A DNA stretch of 64,000 nucleotides, taken from an uncultured Sulfolobales archaeon. Lineage in GTDB: Archaea > Thermoproteota > Thermoprotei_A > Sulfolobales > Desulfurococcaceae. Position 1 is the first letter of the stretch. Each line of letters begins with the position of its first letter. Shown one piece after another: positions 61,303-64,000 of the stretch. The stretch lies in the NCBI GenBank assembly GCA_938045475.1, contig CALIML010000001.1, forward strand, positions 1 through 64,000, in the 5' to 3' direction. The notes beneath the pieces were generated by a model. The model made no database searches. It was not told where the DNA came from and saw only the letters and a program-made list of their open reading frames with translations. The position numbers were made by a program, and so were the translations under genes.

Positions 61303-63489
61303 ATGCATATAAAACAGAGGCTAATACTTAGAGTAATCGATGTACAGCCGCAGGACTCCGGCAAGGGCATTGCTAGACTCGATCCACTGGCAATGAGCGA
61401 TCTTGAGGTAGTTAGCGGCGATGTAATTGAAGTTGAAGGACGTAGGAAGACCGTAGTAAGAGCTATAGAGGGATCAGCTGAAGACAGGGGGCTGGGGATA
61501 ATAAGGCTTGATAAGACCGCTAGGAGGAATGCAGGCGTAGATATTGGTGGAAGAGTATCTGTAGCTAGGGCTTCAGCCACAGTTGCCTCAATAGTGAAGA
61601 TAGCTCCATCGAGGTTTCAGGCAACTGTGGACAGGAACTTCGTTAGATTCGTTAAGGCAAGGCTTCTTGAAAGGCCTTTAATTGAGGGAGATATGGTTAC
61701 CATATATACTCTTGGACAAGAGCTTCCATTTAAAGTAGTGTACACTAAGCCTAAGGGACCCGTCGTAGTAAAGGACTCAACCAACCTAGTGATATTGGAA
61801 AAGCCTACTGAAGAATATGGAATACCTAGAGTGACTTACGAGGACATAGGAGATCTTGAGGATGCTAAGCAGAAGATAAGGGAAATAGTTGAACTCCCAC
61901 TAAAGTTCCCCGAACTATTTAAGAAGCTTGGTATTGAGCCTCCTAAGGGCATCCTACTATACGGCCCTCCCGGCTGCGGTAAGACGCTTCTAGCTAAAGC
62001 AGTCGCTAATGAAACCAATGCGTTCTTCATAGCAGTCAATGGCCCAGAGATCATGAGTAAGTACTATGGTGAAAGCGAGCAAAAGCTTAGGGAAATATTT
62101 GAGCAAGCGAAAAAGAATGCCCCGGCAATAATCTTCATAGATGAAGTTGATAGCATAGCTCCGAAGAGGGATGAAGTGATAGGGGAGGTTGAGAGAAGAG
62201 TTGTTGCACAACTCCTAGCCTTAATGGATGGACTTGAGAGTAGAGGTGAAGTAATAGTGATAGCGGCTACAAACAGGCCTGGCGCCGTCGACCCAGCTTT
62301 AAGGAGGCCCGGTAGATTCGATAGAGAGATAGAAGTCCCGCTGCCAGATAAGCAGGGTAGGCTTGAAATACTTCAAATACATGTTAGAGGAGTTCCTCTT
62401 GCAAGCGACGTAGACTTAGTTAAACTAGCTGAAATAACTCGCGGCTACACTGGAGCTGATTTAGCTGCACTAGTTAGGGAAGCCGCACTGCACGCTCTTA
62501 GGAGGTACCTGCCGCAAATAGATCTAGATTCATCAACTATAAGCCCAGAGCTCTTGGAGAAAATGGAGGTTAGAATGGAGGACTTTATGGCTGCCTTTAG
62601 AGAAATCATTCCAAGCGGCCTCAGAGAGATATACGTAGAGATCCCTGAAGTGCGTTGGAGTGATGTAGGTGGTTTAAGTGATTTAAAGCAACAGCTTATG
62701 CTGGCAGTTGAATGGCCCTTAAAGTACCCTGAGGCTTTTAAGAAGCTTGGTATTGAGCCTCCTAAGGGCATCCTACTATACGGCCCTCCCGGCTGCGGTA
62801 AGACGCTTCTAGCTAAAGCAGTTGCTACTGAGAGCGGAGCTAACTTCATAGCTGTTAGAGGGCCGGAGGTACTGAGTAAATGGGTTGGGGAAAGCGAAAA
62901 AGCAGTAAGAGAAATATTCAAGAAGGCTAGGACTTATGCTCCAGCAGTAGTGTTCTTCGATGAAATAGACAGCATAGCTCCAGTAAGGGGATTAGTCTAT
63001 GACTCAGGAGTTACTGAGAGAGTAGTGGCGCAACTAATAACTGAAATGGATGGCTTAGTTGAATTAGATAACGTCATAGTTATAGGTGCTTCAAATAGAC
63101 CTGATTTAATTGACCCAGCTCTACTGAGGCCCGGAAGACTCGACTTAATCCTCTACGTGCCTCCCCCGGATAGGAGTTCTAGGCTTGAAATACTGAAGGT
63201 ACACACTAGGAAGATGCCCTTAGCTGAAGACGTTGACTTAGACGAGCTAGCTGATAAAACTGAGGGATTCAGCGGAGCTGACTTAGCATCTCTAGTTAAG
63301 CAAGCTGCTCTAGAAGCACTACTTGAAGACGTTAACGCTAGAGTAGTCTGCAGGAGGCACTTCATTAAAGCACTTGAAAGCGTTAAACCGAGCATAACGC
63401 CTGAGCTAGAGAGGATCTACAAAGCGTGGGCCGAGAAGTTTAGGCAGAGCCTCCCGAAGTCTTACTTAAGGCCAACAATATATACTTAG
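61303..63489 (+). CDS. cdc48: Cdc48/VAT-type AAA+ ATPase
   Basis: The protein unfolds and extracts substrates, often for the proteasome. It has an N-terminal double-psi barrel domain ([13 protein letters not shown]) and two AAA modules. Each module has Walker [11 protein letters not shown], Walker B ([13 protein letters not shown] and [13 protein letters not shown]) and arginine fingers. The track start is GTG 61285; ATG 61303 gives a more usual N-terminus. An 86-nt stretch is identical in the two modules (see the repeat entry). Confidence 0.95.
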   Translation: MHIKQRLILRVIDVQPQDSGKGIARLDPLAMSDLEVVSGDVIEVEGRRKTVVRAIEGSAEDRGLGIIRLDKTARRNAGVDIGGRVSVARASATVASIVKIAPSRFQATVDRNFVRFVKARLLERPLIEGDMVTIYTLGQELPFKVVYTKPKGPVVVKDSTNLVILEKPTEEYGIPRVTYEDIGDLEDAKQKIREIVELPLKFPELFKKLGIEPPKGILLYGPPGCGKTLLAKAVANETNAFFIAVNGPEIMSKYYGESEQKLREIFEQAKKNAPAIIFIDEVDSIAPKRDEVIGEVERRVVAQLLALMDGLESRGEVIVIAATNRPGAVDPALRRPGRFDREIEVPLPDKQGRLEILQIHVRGVPLASDVDLVKLAEITRGYTGADLAALVREAALHALRRYLPQIDLDSSTISPELLEKMEVRMEDFMAAFREIIPSGLREIYVEIPEVRWSDVGGLSDLKQQLMLAVEWPLKYPEAFKKLGIEPPKGILLYGPPGCGKTLLAKAVATESGANFIAVRGPEVLSKWVGESEKAVREIFKKARTYAPAVVFFDEIDSIAPVRGLVYDSGVTERVVAQLITEMDGLVELDNVIVIGASNRPDLIDPALLRPGRLDLILYVPPPDRSSRLEILKVHTRKMPLAEDVDLDELADKTEGFSGADLASLVKQAALEALLEDVNARVVCRRHFIKALESVKPSITPELERIYKAWAEKFRQSLPKSYLRPTIYT
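61918..62003 (+). repeat. 86-nt exact repeat, D1 copy of cdc48
   Basis: These 86 nt are identical to 62737-62822 in the second AAA module, base by base. They span the Walker A region of D1. Codon third positions agree completely, while flanking sequences diverge at once, so recent gene conversion between the modules is the likely cause. Confidence 0.9.
62737..62822 (+). repeat. 86-nt exact repeat, D2 copy of cdc48
   Basis: Partner of the D1 copy at 61918-62003. The match covers the Walker A segment and upstream strand of D2, and ends at GCAGT, after which the copies read CGCTAAT and TGCTACT. Confidence 0.9.
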
Positions 63490-63753
63490 GTGATCGTTGT
63501 GAAAAACGTTCTATATCCATGGAGGGCGAGACCTCTTGAAAACATAGTTATTGAGGAGTTAGCTAAACGCGGGGAGAGCATGACTAGCAGTGAGCTAATG
63601 GATGCACTAAAGGATCTCGGCGTCGACGCTACTGTAAGCGAAGTACTATCAGTATTAATGAAGCTAGAGATGCGTGGAGTAATAGTTGTAAGTAAAGTCA
63701 GGAATGAGTACTTAATATCGTTCAACGAGAAGTACTTGCGTGAATTCACCTAG
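63490..63753 (+). CDS. Small winged-helix-like protein
   Basis: The 87-residue protein (LENIVIEELAKRGESMTSSE, then ATVSEVLSVLMKLEMRG) has the helix pattern of a small winged helix. Start GTG 63490 or 63499. It directly follows the cdc48 stop and may be co-transcribed. Function unknown. Confidence 0.6.
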   Translation: MIVVKNVLYPWRARPLENIVIEELAKRGESMTSSELMDALKDLGVDATVSEVLSVLMKLEMRGVIVVSKVRNEYLISFNEKYLREFT

Positions 63754-64000
63754 GGCTTTGCCCACGGCTTCTAAAGGCATTGAATTTCAGTAATTCACTT
63801 AAAACAGTCTTTAAAACTCCAGCCATTTCACTTACCGTAATTACTTTGGCTAACTGCATCGCTATTACTGATAGTGGTGTAAGTATTGCCGCTGACAATA
63901 TTTCGTTCACCGGGATTACGTAGCTTAGCGAAATGAATGCTGCATGTATACACCATATAGCCATCAACCACTTCCCCGACTCCTTAATAATGATTAATGC
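63746..64000 (-). CDS. Partial membrane protein, cut by window end
   Basis: The minus-strand frame stays open from 63746 to the window end, so the 5' part is missing. The visible part has two or three hydrophobic stretches (AIWCIHAAFISLSYVIPV and ILSAAILTPLSVIAMQL). Family unknown. Overlaps the plus-strand gene by 8 nt. Confidence 0.4.
   Translation of the reverse strand, partial: ALIIIKESGKWLMAIWCIHAAFISLSYVIPVNEILSAAILTPLSVIAMQLAKVITVSEMAGVLKTVLSELLKFNAFRSRGQSPR

Noticed and set aside
1-64000. tRNA, rRNA, CRISPR array or IS element
   Set aside because: I saw no T-loop signature with flanking stems in the gaps, no regularly spaced repeats, no transposase and no terminal inverted repeats.

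Overview
This window looks like chromosomal DNA from a thermophilic archaeon of the Thermoproteota (crenarchaeal) lineage. The support is a thermosome subunit, fibrillarin/Nop5, ribosomal protein S30e, GatD/GatE, TruD, Pth2, aEF-1beta, a Cdc48/VAT ATPase, an Lhr-type helicase, a small protein resembling the crenarchaeal RNA polymerase subunit Rpo13, TATA-box promoters and very frequent GTG/TTG starts. The DNA is AT-rich and densely coding. I see no tRNA, rRNA, insertion sequence or CRISPR array.

Layout. 0-6.3 kb (minus strand): a truncated thermosome gene, a thioredoxin-fold protein without a CxxC pair, a PPP-type phosphatase and several unrecognised proteins, one with helix-turn-helix character. 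6.3-6.6 kb: a GC-rich, foldable block that looks like a structured RNA or a long leader. 6.6-16.3 kb (plus): an unknown protein, the TldD/PmbA pair, a decayed gene plus a second foldable block, the RibH/GTP cyclohydrolase III pair, an unusual cluster (RHH-PIN fusion followed by two VWA-like proteins), and a PP-loop/ferredoxin fusion. 16.3-25 kb (mostly minus): Lhr helicase, candidate Rpo13, Trm1, a THEP1-type NTPase, an XRE-type regulator, fibrillarin and Nop5, with rps30e on the plus strand. 25-31 kb: GatD-GatE, enolase divergent from a small membrane protein, and a YkgJ-type Cys-cluster protein.

31-43 kb: a sugar uptake and catabolism region. It has a CUT1-type ABC transporter with two different ATPases and a Tat-type solute-binding protein, a fumarylacetoacetate-hydrolase-fold enzyme, an amidohydrolase, a zinc alcohol dehydrogenase, TatA/TatC, a 2-keto-3-deoxygluconate kinase next to a possible aldolase remnant, and a sugar-nucleotide epimerase.

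43-56.6 kb: the most striking part. A 14-gene minus-strand operon encodes a membrane-bound group 4 [NiFe] hydrogenase fused to an Mrp-type antiporter module. The maturation genes hypE-hypC-hypF lie directly upstream. The large subunit keeps all four nickel-site cysteines, so it reads as a hydrogenase. The operon nevertheless carries two MrpD-like subunits, an arrangement known from the sulfane-reducing MBS complex rather than classical MBH. The complex would probably couple ferredoxin oxidation and H2 evolution to ion pumping.

56.6-64 kb: housekeeping genes: DeoC, an unknown protein, NadE, TruD-Pth2, a zinc-ribbon protein with aEF-1beta, Cdc48, a small winged-helix-like protein and a partial membrane protein cut by the window end.
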